This document shows positions 10,035 to 18,487 of a stretch of DNA of 64,000 nucleotides, in pieces. Origin of the DNA: Novosphingobium profundi (GTDB lineage: Bacteria; Pseudomonadota; Alphaproteobacteria; Sphingomonadales; Sphingomonadaceae). The notes under the pieces were generated by a model, which made no database searches, was not told where the DNA came from, and worked only from the letters and a program-made list of their open reading frames with translations. The number at the start of each line of letters is the position of its first letter. Positions within the stretch are counted from its first letter, which is position 1. Made by a program: the position numbers and the translations under genes. Where the stretch lies: NCBI RefSeq assembly GCF_018491765.1, contig NZ_JABWCU010000001.1, positions 1 to 64,000 of the forward strand, in the 5' to 3' direction.

Positions 10035-10676
10035 TCAGTCGCTCTTGCCCCCGTGTTCGGCCTGCCAGTCCTTATATAGCGGGCGGGGCATGTCGAACAG
10101 GTCGGTCTGGCGCGCGTACCAGCCCCCACCATGCATGCGCGCGACGAGATCGAGGCCGAGCGTGTCGACGTAGAGCTTTTCGGTGTCGATGAGCGCGTCC
10201 TGGATGTGGAAGTGAAGCACTTCGCCCAGCACGATCGTGGTGCTTCCCGCCGGGATCGCCTGGTAGAGGCGGCACTCCATCGCGACCGGAGCCTCGGCGA
10301 GGCGGGGTACCGCGACTGCGCTCGAGGGCAAGGTGGCGAGCCCCGCCAGCGCGATTTCGTCGACCTCGGACGGCGCGTCCATGCACGTGAGGTTCATCGC
10401 CGGGGCAAGCGCTTCGCTGACGAGGTGGACGACAAATTCGCCGGTCGCCAGAATGTTCGCGGCGGTGTCCTTGAGGCGGCCGTCGGGCCGGGTGATCAAT
10501 CCCACCGCGATCAGTGGCGGATTGGCGCCCATCGCGTTGAAGAAGCTGAAGGGGGCAAGGTTGCGCACGCCATCGGCCGACTGCGAGGCGATCCACGCGA
10601 TCGGGCGCGGGGTCACGCTCGAGCCGAGCAGCTTGTAGCGCTCCTGCGGGGAAAGGGTCGCGAAATCGAAATCCAT
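10035..10676 (-). CDS. Flavin reductase family protein (FMN-binding split barrel)
   Basis: A 213-residue cytoplasmic protein of the flavin reductase-like, DIM6/NTAB group. These proteins bind FMN and usually supply reduced flavin or act as small oxidoreductases. Recognisable segments are SVTPRPIAWIAS near the start, NLAPFSFFNAMGANPPLIAVG, and KDTAANILATGEFVVHLVSE. I chose the ATG at 10676 rather than upstream starts because GAGGAG lies just before it and the N-terminus fits the family. It follows the DUF429-like gene on the same strand at 56 bases. The partner enzyme is unknown. Confidence 0.88.
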   Translation of the reverse strand: MDFDFATLSPQERYKLLGSSVTPRPIAWIASQSADGVRNLAPFSFFNAMGANPPLIAVGLITRPDGRLKDTAANILATGEFVVHLVSEALAPAMNLTCMDAPSEVDEIALAGLATLPSSAVAVPRLAEAPVAMECRLYQAIPAGSTTIVLGEVLHFHIQDALIDTEKLYVDTLGLDLVARMHGGGWYARQTDLFDMPRPLYKDWQAEHGGKSD

Positions 10677-10732
10677 CGGGCTCTCCTCTGGCGGCTGTTG
10701 GGGGCCGCGCCTGTTGTTTGCCCCGCTCTGGC

Positions 10733-11626
10733 TCAGCTCGCGCCGAAGGTCCAGCCCTCGCGGCGGGCGAGCTGCGGGCTGAGCTCGGGCGGGGACCATA
10801 GTGCGGCGCGCGGCGCGGCACGCCGCAGCCAGGCGCTCGTCAGCAGGGCATCGGCGCTGTGGTCGTCGATCGCGCCGCTCTCGCCGCGAACCGGGCTGCC
10901 CAAGGCCGCGAGCGCGGTGTCGAGGTCGTGGCGCTCGGTGATCTTGGCGCGTCCGGCGCTGCGGCCCGCCTCGATCGCGGCGAGCGTGGTGTAGATCTCG
11001 ACCACCACGCTGCCAGCCTCGGGCAGCGGATCGATCGGCCAGACGGGCAAATGGCCGGTCAGGCGGTGGAGCAGGCGCATGCCGGTCAGGCTGGACTTGC
11101 CGACTTGCGCTGCGCCCACGAGGTTGAAGTTCGAATAGGGCTTGCAGCCAAGGCGGGCCTGCGCGGCTTCGGTCACGCGCAGGCGCCCGCGCCGGTGCGC
11201 GGCGGCGGGCAGGTGGAATCGCGCGCCCTCGCGCCCGCCGTGACGACGGAAATAGGGCGCGTAGTCCGGGTGGTCGACGAAGCGCGAGGCGGCGAGGTCG
11301 ACCTCCCCCGCGCAGACTTCGTCGACCCGGCGCCACAGGCTGCGCGCGTCGGCCGGGCTATCGGCCAGACCCGGAAAGAAGGCGCCGGCATCCTCGAAGG
11401 GCAGCGCGATGCCGAGGTCCAGCCCGACGAGCGTGTTCGCCGGCAGGCCGTCGCGCAAGTAGGCGAGCACCCCCTCGCGCGACCATCCGCGCGGCGAGGG
11501 CGGGGGCAGCAGGTCGGGCGCGCCGCCTTCGCGCCGACACAGCGCGAGCGCGATGCCCTTGTGGTGGGTGCCCTGCGCACCCGACCAGTCGATCGCAAGG
11601 AAATGCGAAAAGCGGTTCGCGTCCAT
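10733..11626 (-). CDS. DUF429-like RNase H-fold protein of unknown function
   Basis: A 297-residue protein that begins with AIDWSGAQG, has a second acidic strand GLDLGIALPFED, and ends with DDHSADALLTSAWL. This spacing of acidic residues is what one sees in predicted nucleases of the RNase H/RuvC fold grouped under DUF429 and relatives. No substrate is known. It lies 10 bases after rarA on the same strand, so it is probably cotranscribed with a replication-fork repair gene, which makes a nucleic-acid role plausible. The start is the ATG at 11626. The family assignment is by eye. Confidence 0.6.
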   Translation of the reverse strand: MDANRFSHFLAIDWSGAQGTHHKGIALALCRREGGAPDLLPPPSPRGWSREGVLAYLRDGLPANTLVGLDLGIALPFEDAGAFFPGLADSPADARSLWRRVDEVCAGEVDLAASRFVDHPDYAPYFRRHGGREGARFHLPAAAHRRGRLRVTEAAQARLGCKPYSNFNLVGAAQVGKSSLTGMRLLHRLTGHLPVWPIDPLPEAGSVVVEIYTTLAAIEAGRSAGRAKITERHDLDTALAALGSPVRGESGAIDDHSADALLTSAWLRRAAPRAALWSPPELSPQLARREGWTFGAS

Positions 11627-11636
11627 GGGGTGGGCG

Positions 11637-12959
11637 TCAACCCCCGCGCCGCTCGAGCCGCTTGCGCTGCCACCATTCGAGGCGTTTCTTGAGATCGCGC
11701 TCGAAGCCGCGTTCGTTGGGTTGGTAGAATTCCTGGGGTGGTACGCTTTCAGGCCAGTAGTCGTCGCCCGAGAAGGCGTCGGGCTGGTCGTGATCGTAAT
11801 GGTAGGCAGCGCCGTAGCCCAGGTCCTTCATCATCGCGGTCGGCGCGTTGAGGATGTTCATCGGCGGGGGGACCGAGCCGGTCTCGCGCGCGAGGGTCAT
11901 CGCGGCGGCCTTGGCGAGGTAGGAGGCGTTCGACTTGGGCGCGCTGGCGCAGTAGATCACCGCCTGCGCAAGCGGCAGCTCGCCTTCGGGCAAGCCGAGA
12001 AACTCGAACGACTGCTTCGCCGCCATGACTTGCGCCATCGCCTGCGGGTCGGCGAGGCCGATGTCCTCGCTGGCGATCGCGGCAAGGCGGCGCAGGATGT
12101 AGAGCGGTTCCTCGCCCGCCACCAGCATGCGCGCCATGTAGTAGAGCGCGGCCTGCGGATCCGAGCCACGCACCGACTTGTGAAAGGCCGAAATGAGATT
12201 GTAGTGTCCGTCGCGGTCCTTGTCGTAGACCGCCATGCGGCGCTGGAGGAAGGTGCCGAGCGCGGCCGGGGAGAGCGGCTCCTCGATCTTCGCGGCATAG
12301 AGCGTCTCGGCCTGGTTGAGCAGGAAGCGCCCGTCGCCGTCGGCTGTGGCGATGAGGGCATCGCGCGCGGCGGACTCGAGCGGAAGCGGGCCTTCGAGCG
12401 CTTCGGCCTTGTCGAGCAGCGAGGAGAGCGCGCCCGCGTCGAGGCGGTTGAGGACGAGCACTTGCGCACGGCTCAGCAGTGCGGCGTTGAGCGCGAAGCT
12501 CGGGTTCTCGGTGGTCGCGCCGACGAGGGTGACCGTGCCGCGTTCGACGAAAGGCAGGAAGCCGTCCTGCTGGGCGCGATTGAAGCGGTGGATCTCGTCG
12601 ACGAAGAGCAGCGTGCGTTGCCCGGCCTTGGCCGCGACTTCGGCCTCGGCGAAGGCCTTGCGCAAGTCCGCGACGCCCGAGAACACCGCGGAAACCGCCG
12701 CGAAGCGCATGCCCACGGCCTTGGCAAGCAGGCGCGAAGTGCTGGTCTTGCCAGTACCGGGCGGCCCCCACAGGATCATCGAGGAGAGCTTTCCAGCCGC
12801 CACCATCCGCCCGATCGCGCCCTCGGGTCCGGTCAGGTGCTCCTGCCCGACCACGTCGTCCAGCGTGCGCGGACGCAGCCGATCGGCCAGCGGTGCGTCC
12901 TCGGCCACGGTGTCTTCGGGGGTGGGCGGGGGCAGGTCGTCTGCGAAGAGGTCAGCCAT
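11637..12959 (-). CDS. rarA: Replication-associated recombination protein A (RarA/MgsA)
   Basis: A AAA+ ATPase of 440 residues related to clamp loaders and RuvB. It acts at stalled replication forks and binds SSB. The N-terminus RPRTLDDVVGQEHL is the family opening. Walker A is GPPGTGKT at about 65-72, Walker B is LLFVDEIHRFN, and sensor 1 is VGATTENPSF. The C-terminal half carries the tetramerisation domain (ASEDIGLADPQA, YLAKAAAM). I used the ATG at 12959 with AGGGAA upstream rather than the adjoining GTG. The DUF429-like gene and a flavin reductase follow downstream on the same strand. Confidence 0.93.
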   Translation of the reverse strand: MADLFADDLPPPTPEDTVAEDAPLADRLRPRTLDDVVGQEHLTGPEGAIGRMVAAGKLSSMILWGPPGTGKTSTSRLLAKAVGMRFAAVSAVFSGVADLRKAFAEAEVAAKAGQRTLLFVDEIHRFNRAQQDGFLPFVERGTVTLVGATTENPSFALNAALLSRAQVLVLNRLDAGALSSLLDKAEALEGPLPLESAARDALIATADGDGRFLLNQAETLYAAKIEEPLSPAALGTFLQRRMAVYDKDRDGHYNLISAFHKSVRGSDPQAALYYMARMLVAGEEPLYILRRLAAIASEDIGLADPQAMAQVMAAKQSFEFLGLPEGELPLAQAVIYCASAPKSNASYLAKAAAMTLARETGSVPPPMNILNAPTAMMKDLGYGAAYHYDHDQPDAFSGDDYWPESVPPQEFYQPNERGFERDLKKRLEWWQRKRLERRGG

Positions 12960-13030
12960 CACGTTTCCCTAGCCGGTTCTTTGCCCGATTGCATCGTCTC
13001 CCTGCCGCGCCTAGCCTGGCCGGGTGGAAA

Positions 13031-13483
13031 ATGGCGGGGACGAACGCGATGCGGGCTAGGAAGACTCCGGCATGGTATTGGGCCGTGGCTGGGTTGGCAT
13101 TTGTCTGGAATGCCTACGGCTGCCTTGACTTCGCGCTGACCGCGGCGCGCAGTTCGGCATACCTCGCGGCCTTTCCGCCCGATTACGTCGCCTACCTCGA
13201 TACGCTTCCGCTCTGGTTGTTCGGGTATTGGGCGGCCGGCGTCGGAGGCGCTTTGCTGGGCTCGGTGCTCCTGCTTGTACGTTCGCGCTGGGCCCCTGCC
13301 GCCTTTGCGCTCTCGCTGGTGGGCCTGCTGGTCACCACGCTCTACCAGCGCAGCGACGAGACCCTCCCGGCGTCCGTTTCGGGAGGCCTTGCAGGGCTCG
13401 TGCTGAGCCTTGTCATCTGGACTGTCGCGCTCGCCTTGCTGGTCTTCGCGCTGCGCATGCGCCGTGCCGGGATCCTGCGCTGA
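13031..13483 (+). CDS. Small four-helix membrane protein, function unknown
   Basis: About 150 residues with four hydrophobic helices and short charged loops (first helix AWYWAVAGLAFVWNAYGCLD, last helix LVLSLVIWTVALALLVFALR). I do not recognise a named family; similar small proteins are widespread in sphingomonads. The start is either the ATG at 13031 or the one at 13049, and neither has a strong ribosome site. It diverges from rarA and converges with the glycosyltransferase, whose stop is 13 bases away. Confidence 0.6.
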   Translation: MAGTNAMRARKTPAWYWAVAGLAFVWNAYGCLDFALTAARSSAYLAAFPPDYVAYLDTLPLWLFGYWAAGVGGALLGSVLLLVRSRWAPAAFALSLVGLLVTTLYQRSDETLPASVSGGLAGLVLSLVIWTVALALLVFALRMRRAGILR

Positions 13484-13496
13484 GGGGTGGAACCGC

Positions 13497-14663
13497 TCAG
13501 CGCTTCGCCCTTTGGCGGATCAGGCGCAGATAGGTGTCGGCCACGGCCTGGTTGATCTTGTCCCAGTCGAAGTCGCCCGCGCGCTCCTCGCCCGCCCGGC
13601 CGTGCGCGGCGCGCAGATCCGGATTTTCGATATAGGCCCGGATCGCGTCGGCGAACTGGCGCACCGCGCCCGGAGGCACCAGGCGACCGGAAACGCCGTC
13701 GGCGACGAGGCTCTGGCTGCCGGTGGCGGCGGCGGCCACCACCGGCAGGCCGCAGGCCATGACTTCGAGCGTGACGTTGCCGAAGGTCTCGGTGACCGAG
13801 GGGTTGAAGAGAATGTCCATCGAGGCGACCGCGCGGCCAAGGTCCTGGCCCTGCTGGAAGCCGACGAAGACACCATCAGGCAGGCGGCTCTCGAACCACT
13901 CGCGCGCGGGGCCCTCGCCGATGACGATGACCTTGAACGAGGCGCCGCGACGGCGCAAATCGTCGAGCGTGTCGGCGTAGACGTCGAGCCCCTTTTCCAT
14001 GACCAGGCGACCGAGAAAGCCGATGACGACTTCGTCGTCGGCAATGCCCAGGCTCCGACGCCAGGCAAGGTCGCGGCGTCCGGAGTGGAAGATCTCGCGG
14101 TCCACCCCGCGCGACCAGATCGTCACGTCGTAGTTCATGCGCTGTTCGCGCAGAAGTTGGGCCATGGATTCCGAGGGCGCCACCAGCGCGTCGCAGCGGC
14201 GGTAGAAGCGGCGCAGGATCGCTTCGACCACGGGCTCGCCCCAGGCCATGTTGTAGTAGCGCAAGTACGTCTCGAACCGCGTGTGGACCGAGGCCAGCAC
14301 GGGGACCTCGCGCCGACGGGCCCAGGTCACGGCCTTGTGGCCGACCGGATCGGGCGAGGAGACATGGACGATGTTGGGGACGAAGGCCTTGAGGTCGCGG
14401 CGCGCCTTGCCCGCGATGGAGAGCGGGATGCGGTATTCCGCACGGCCGGGAATTGGCAGGGCACCGACGCCGACCAGGTCGCCGGTGGCGGGAAAGGCCG
14501 GCTCCTTTACAACCGGTGCATAGACGCGCACCTGTGCGCCCTGGCGAAGGAGATATTCGACGAGGCGATTGAGCGCCTGATTGGCGCCGTCGCGAACGTA
14601 ATTGTAGTTGCCCGAAAACAGGGCGATGCGCAGATCGGAAATGTCCATGATGCAGGGCCCCAT
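13497..14663 (-). CDS. Glycosyltransferase family 4 (GT-B fold)
   Basis: A 388-residue GT-B enzyme, probably cytoplasmic or loosely membrane-bound, that transfers a sugar from a nucleotide donor. The N-terminal acceptor domain starts DLRIALFSGNYNYVRDGANQ. The C-terminal donor domain has GFLGRLVMEKGLDVYADTL and the EX7E-like motif ETFGNVTLEVMACGLPVVA. It looks closest to the mannosyltransferase-like group that acts on lipids (PimB-like), which is inference. The ATG at 14663 has GAGGGG upstream, but that site lies inside a perfect 10-bp hairpin; an ATG at 14648 is the alternative start. Confidence 0.85.
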   Translation of the reverse strand: MGPCIMDISDLRIALFSGNYNYVRDGANQALNRLVEYLLRQGAQVRVYAPVVKEPAFPATGDLVGVGALPIPGRAEYRIPLSIAGKARRDLKAFVPNIVHVSSPDPVGHKAVTWARRREVPVLASVHTRFETYLRYYNMAWGEPVVEAILRRFYRRCDALVAPSESMAQLLREQRMNYDVTIWSRGVDREIFHSGRRDLAWRRSLGIADDEVVIGFLGRLVMEKGLDVYADTLDDLRRRGASFKVIVIGEGPAREWFESRLPDGVFVGFQQGQDLGRAVASMDILFNPSVTETFGNVTLEVMACGLPVVAAAATGSQSLVADGVSGRLVPPGAVRQFADAIRAYIENPDLRAAHGRAGEERAGDFDWDKINQAVADTYLRLIRQRAKR

Positions 14664-14666
14664 AGC

Positions 14667-14692
14667 GCCCCTCGCCGGGCTTGGCGAGGGGC
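14667..14692 (-). promoter_or_regulatory. Hairpin that masks the glycosyltransferase ribosome site
   Basis: On the minus strand GCCCCTCGCC, a 6-base loop, and GGCGAGGGGC form a perfect 10-bp stem. The second arm contains the GAGGGG that precedes the ATG at 14663. No run of T follows, so it is not a normal terminator. It could limit translation of the glycosyltransferase or mean that the downstream ATG is the real start. Confidence 0.5.
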
Positions 14693-14761
14693 TAGGGCCG
14701 GACTGTTCTCGCCGGTCGGCGGGTGTGGCGAGGATGCCACCCCGCCGCGCCGAAGGCCCGG

Positions 14762-15232
14762 TCAGCGATGGCCGCGATAGTGGTCGCGCCGGTCGTGGCG
14801 ATAATCGCGACGATCATGCCGGTCGTGGCGATAGTCCCTGCGATCATGGCGGTAGTAGTCGCGGCGTCCGCGATCCCAGCCGCGGTAGTGGCTGCGGTAG
14901 TAGGGCGCGTAGTACCGGTCGTAGTAGCGGTCCCGATAGTAGCGATTGGGGCGTCCCTCGTAATAATAGTAATACCCGGGACGGTCACGGATGGTCACGT
15001 AGCGCCGCGAGGAATACCAGCCGCGGTCGTAGTAATAGCGGTCGCTTCGGTCCGCCAGTGCAGCGCCGACGGCAAGCCCCAGAACGCCCGCTCCGATCGC
15101 GATGGCCGCGTCGTTGCCGCCGTCACGGTAATGATCACGGGCCTGGATCGGCGTTGCACCGAGCAACGCACAGGCGCCTGCCGCAGCGGCCAGGCTCAAT
15201 TTCGGGCCGAAGCCCTTCAACGAAAATTTCAT
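14762..15232 (-). CDS. Secreted Tyr/Arg/Asp-rich protein, glycine-zipper-like helix
   Basis: A 156-residue exported protein. It has a signal peptide (cleavage likely after IQA or soon after), then the small-residue helix NDAAIAIGAGVLGLAVGAAL, then a tail made almost wholly of Tyr, Arg, Asp and His with repeats such as RRDYRHDRHD. The ATG at 15232 follows GGAAGGGAG. The same layout occurs in the protein at 23467-23874, including the near-identical NxxAAIAIGAGV helix. Function is unknown; such tails are seen in surface or nucleic-acid binding proteins. Base use in the tail is repetitive. Confidence 0.75.
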   Translation of the reverse strand: MKFSLKGFGPKLSLAAAAGACALLGATPIQARDHYRDGGNDAAIAIGAGVLGLAVGAALADRSDRYYYDRGWYSSRRYVTIRDRPGYYYYYEGRPNRYYRDRYYDRYYAPYYRSHYRGWDRGRRDYYRHDRRDYRHDRHDRRDYRHDRRDHYRGHR

Positions 15233-15472
15233 TCAGTCGCACTCCCTTCCTGTGCCAACCAAATACGGCGGGTTCGGCGGCAGGTAGTGGAACCGTGACT
15301 AGCGTGGAGGGACTGAATGTCGGCTGAATTGTGCCGATGCAATCCCTTGCACAGAGCGCTGGATCGCGCCGGGGCGTGGGATGTTCGAGACGAGCGGCGC
15401 GCCCGCGCGGCCATAACGGGGCGAAAGCAAGTAAGGTTTTGGAAGTCGCTGTTGTGCCATTAGTGCGCCACG

Positions 15473-17356
15473 ATGATCGCGCACCGCTCGCCAACTTTTC
15501 GCCGACTCCCGAAACTTCTGCGACTCTTGGGCCCATCATGTGGGTGGGTGGCGGGTTGGGCCGCGTTTGCCGCGCTGCTCGGGTTGTCGATCCTGTTTTC
15601 GGTTCCGGCCGGAGCAAAGGCGGGAGCGGGTGCGGATGGTCCGACGGGCGCGGCATTCGCGCTCCAGCCCGACTGCCTTGCGGTGACACCGCTCGCGCGG
15701 ACGCCTCAGCAGACAGGTTTCCCGCACTTCACCTGCGGCGAGGACAAAGCACCTCAGGACTATCAGAGTGCCCGCCTCTGGTACCGCTTCACGCTCGGCG
15801 CGCAGGAAGGGGCGGGGGCGGCGCAGGGCGGCCCCAGGGTCCTGATGGTCGGGCTCTCGCGCTTCCAGCGCCTCGTCGTCTATTTCCGCTATGCCGACGG
15901 GGCCGTGCGGCGTCAGCAGGTCTGGACCGGCCATTTCGGTGATCACTGGCGCGCCGGAGGCCAGATCGCGTTTGAGGCGCCTGCGCGCGATGCGGCGCTC
16001 ACGGGCATCGTGGTGCGCTTCGACCGCCTCGCCAGCGCGCCGATGCTGCGCATGCGGCTGATCGACACGCGCGCGCTCAACTGGCAGGTCACCGCGCTGG
16101 CGGGCGTGATCGGAGGCGCTCTCGTGCTCCTGGCCCTGTGCGCGCTCTACAACCTGACGCTGACGATCGCGGCGCGCCAGCTCGGCGCCTTGTGGCAGAG
16201 CGGCTGGGCTCTGGTCATGGTCGTTTGGGGCGCGCTCTGGTCGCAGCTCGCGCTGTTCGTGTGGCCAGCCATGGCGGGAGCTCCAAGCGCGCAAGCTTGC
16301 ACGGGCCTTTCCTGCCTCGCGATCATGCTGGCCACGTTCAGTGCGGTCACGGCCCCCGACAAGCGCCTTCTGCCGCGCGCGCTGCGCCGCACGACATTGG
16401 GGCTCGCGGTTGCGATCGCGCTGTTGGGCGTCCCGTTGGCCCTGGTGCGCGTAGGGCCCCTGGCGCTTTACGCCACGCTTCTGGGTGCTTTGGTCCTGCT
16501 GGACCTCGCCGCGGTTGCGGCGTGCCTCGCGCTGGCCTGGAAGCGGGGCAGCCGCGAAGCGCGTTCCTACGTCGGTGCCTGGGCGCTTCCCATGATCGTG
16601 CTGGCCATTCTCGAGGTCGCACCCATCAAAATGTGGTTCTACGGGGCAGGCTCGCAGATCGTGGTGCTCTGCGCGGCGACCTGGCAGGCGCTGTTTCTTT
16701 CCGTCGCGATCTCGCGGGCGAGCGGGCGGCTGCGCGCCGAGCGGGACCTTGCGCGCCGCAACGAGGCCGAGGCGCTGGCACAGGCGCGTCGCGATCCCCT
16801 GACCGGCCTTTTCAACCGGCGCGGCTTCCTCGAAGCGATCGCGCCGATGCTGGATCGAGCCCGAGAAGGGCAGGATTGCTTCGCGCTGTTGTTGCTCGAC
16901 GTGGACCGGTTCAAGGCGATCAATGACCGTTTCGGACATGACGCCGGGGATGAAGTCCTGGTTGCGCTGGCGGGGACATTGGGTCTGCGCGCGGGCGCCC
17001 ATTGCACCGTGGCGCGGCTGGGTGGCGAGGAATTCGCGCTGGCGACGAGCGGCCTGTCCGGTTTTGCGCTGCTGCGTTTCGCCGACGAAGTGCGCCGCGG
17101 TGTCGAGCAAGGCGGGCATGGCAGGCATGGCGTGGCACTGGCGCCGGGCGCGGTCACGGTTTCGATCGGGCTCGCCGCGTGGCCGGAGCGGGAGGCGCGG
17201 GCGCGCAACATCGATGCGGCCACGGCCTTTCGCGAACTCTACCGGCGCGCGGACGCCGCGCTCTATCGCGCCAAGAGCGAGGGGCGCAACCGTGTCGTGG
17301 TCGCGCCGGTGTCCAAGGGCCCGGCGGCGGCGGACGTGTGCGCGGTCGCCGGCTGA
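15473..17356 (+). CDS. Membrane diguanylate cyclase (7TMR-DISM-like sensor + GGDEF)
   Basis: A 627-residue inner-membrane signalling enzyme that should make cyclic di-GMP. After an N-terminal hydrophobic segment (about 25-45) comes an extracytoplasmic beta-rich domain (about 60-190) resembling 7TMR-DISM extracellular regions, with LWYRFTLG. Seven or so helices follow (about 195-410), then a GGDEF domain from about 440 with RDPLTGLFNRRGF and GGEEF at 517-521, an active variant. The allosteric I-site RxxD is absent; the four residues at its place are GAHC. The start ATG has no clear ribosome site. It stands alone on the plus strand, just before a two-component pair. Confidence 0.87.
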   Translation: MIAHRSPTFRRLPKLLRLLGPSCGWVAGWAAFAALLGLSILFSVPAGAKAGAGADGPTGAAFALQPDCLAVTPLARTPQQTGFPHFTCGEDKAPQDYQSARLWYRFTLGAQEGAGAAQGGPRVLMVGLSRFQRLVVYFRYADGAVRRQQVWTGHFGDHWRAGGQIAFEAPARDAALTGIVVRFDRLASAPMLRMRLIDTRALNWQVTALAGVIGGALVLLALCALYNLTLTIAARQLGALWQSGWALVMVVWGALWSQLALFVWPAMAGAPSAQACTGLSCLAIMLATFSAVTAPDKRLLPRALRRTTLGLAVAIALLGVPLALVRVGPLALYATLLGALVLLDLAAVAACLALAWKRGSREARSYVGAWALPMIVLAILEVAPIKMWFYGAGSQIVVLCAATWQALFLSVAISRASGRLRAERDLARRNEAEALAQARRDPLTGLFNRRGFLEAIAPMLDRAREGQDCFALLLLDVDRFKAINDRFGHDAGDEVLVALAGTLGLRAGAHCTVARLGGEEFALATSGLSGFALLRFADEVRRGVEQGGHGRHGVALAPGAVTVSIGLAAWPEREARARNIDAATAFRELYRRADAALYRAKSEGRNRVVVAPVSKGPAAADVCAVAG

Positions 17357-17655
17357 TCGTCGGTTCGAAGGGGCGTCCCATCGCGCGAGCAATGTTTCGT
17401 TACAAAAGGGACAGGAGTTGGACACCGGGCGTGTCCAGATACGTCTCGCGTGTCCGCCGGGAAAGCGAGCCGTGTCCGTTTCTTAGCCGGATTCGCCCGC
17501 CGCAAGGTCGATCCGGTTTGGGGAGGGATCGGCAAGCCATTCCTGTGAACGATGCCTTCGGCCGGTGCTGGTTCGATCCGATACCGACCTTGCGGTGTGT
17601 TCCGGTTTGCTTCGCGATTCGAGTGCCGGTATGAATGCGATGGAAAACAAGTGAG
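17357..17655. promoter_or_regulatory. Upstream region of the two-component genes with short repeats
   Basis: About 300 bases with no gene. It holds an inverted repeat GGACAC-CGGGC-GTGTCC at 17420-17436, two more GTGTCC copies starting at 17450 and 17472, and TTCGTTACAAAAGGGA at 17396-17411. A close copy of the last, TTCGTAACAAATGGGA, lies at 19925-19940 before the carbonic anhydrase gene. These are candidate regulator sites, possibly for the response regulator encoded next. Confidence 0.4.
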
Positions 17656-18429
17656 ATGATGAACGGTCCTTCAACGAACACCTTTTCCAGTCCGCCGCAG
17701 TCGGGCCCATCCACCATCCTGCTGGTCGAGGATGACGGGGCGCTGCGCACGCTGACCGCCCGGGCGCTTCGCCAGAGCGGCTTCAACGTGCTGACCGCCG
17801 CGACCGGAGCCGAGATGTGGGTGACCTTGCGCGATTCCCCGGTCAGCCTGATCGTGCTCGACATCATGCTGCCGGGCACCAGCGGCTTCGATCTGTTCCG
17901 CCGCCTGCGCCGCGAAAGCGACATCCCGATCATCTTCATCAGCGCGCGCGGGAGCGAGGAAGACCGCGTGCTCGGCCTCGAGCTGGGCGCGGACGACTAT
18001 CTTGCCAAGCCCTTCAGCACGCGTGAGCTGGCCGCGCGGGTCAGCGCCGTGCTGCGCCGGGGCAACGGGGTGAGCGAAAGCATCTCGGAACTGGGTGGAG
18101 AGAGCCGTGCGGCGGACACGATCCTGTTCGATGGCTGGAACCTCTCGCAAGCCCGCCGTGAACTGCGTTCGCCCGATGGCGCGATCGTCGACCTGACCGG
18201 CGCCGAATTCGATCTGCTCTCCACCTTCCTCGGCTATCCCCAGCGGGTGCTCGGCCGCGAACGCCTGATGGAGCTCTCGCGCTCGCGCATCGGCGACAGT
18301 TCGGATCGCAGCATCGACGTTCTGGTCAGCCGGCTGCGCCGCAAGCTCCAGGCCGAAGGCGGTGATTCGCCGATCGTCACCGTGCGCGGCGTGGGCTACA
18401 TGTTCCGCGCCGAAGTGACGCGGCAGTGA
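17656..18429 (+). CDS. OmpR-family response regulator
   Basis: A cytoplasmic transcription factor with a receiver domain and a winged-helix DNA-binding domain. The phosphoacceptor is Asp69 in LIVLDIMLPG, the switch lysine is Lys118 in DDYLAKPF, and the C-terminal domain ends with the usual IVTVRGVGYMF. I start at the ATG at 17656, although ATGs at 17635 and 17659 are also in frame and none has a strong ribosome site. The histidine kinase follows 58 bases downstream and is surely its partner. The stimulus is unknown; the next genes downstream are carbonic anhydrase and SulP. Confidence 0.9.
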   Translation: MMNGPSTNTFSSPPQSGPSTILLVEDDGALRTLTARALRQSGFNVLTAATGAEMWVTLRDSPVSLIVLDIMLPGTSGFDLFRRLRRESDIPIIFISARGSEEDRVLGLELGADDYLAKPFSTRELAARVSAVLRRGNGVSESISELGGESRAADTILFDGWNLSQARRELRSPDGAIVDLTGAEFDLLSTFLGYPQRVLGRERLMELSRSRIGDSSDRSIDVLVSRLRRKLQAEGGDSPIVTVRGVGYMFRAEVTRQ

Positions 18430-18487
18430 GCTGCGCCCGCGTCCGCAGGCGGCGCGCCCTGCGGACGGCGCCGGTGATCCCCGCCTG

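Noticed and set aside
14762..15232. Possible tandem DNA repeat or CRISPR-like array
   Set aside because: The repeated bases encode the Tyr/Arg-rich tail of a secreted protein; units are irregular and there are no spacers.
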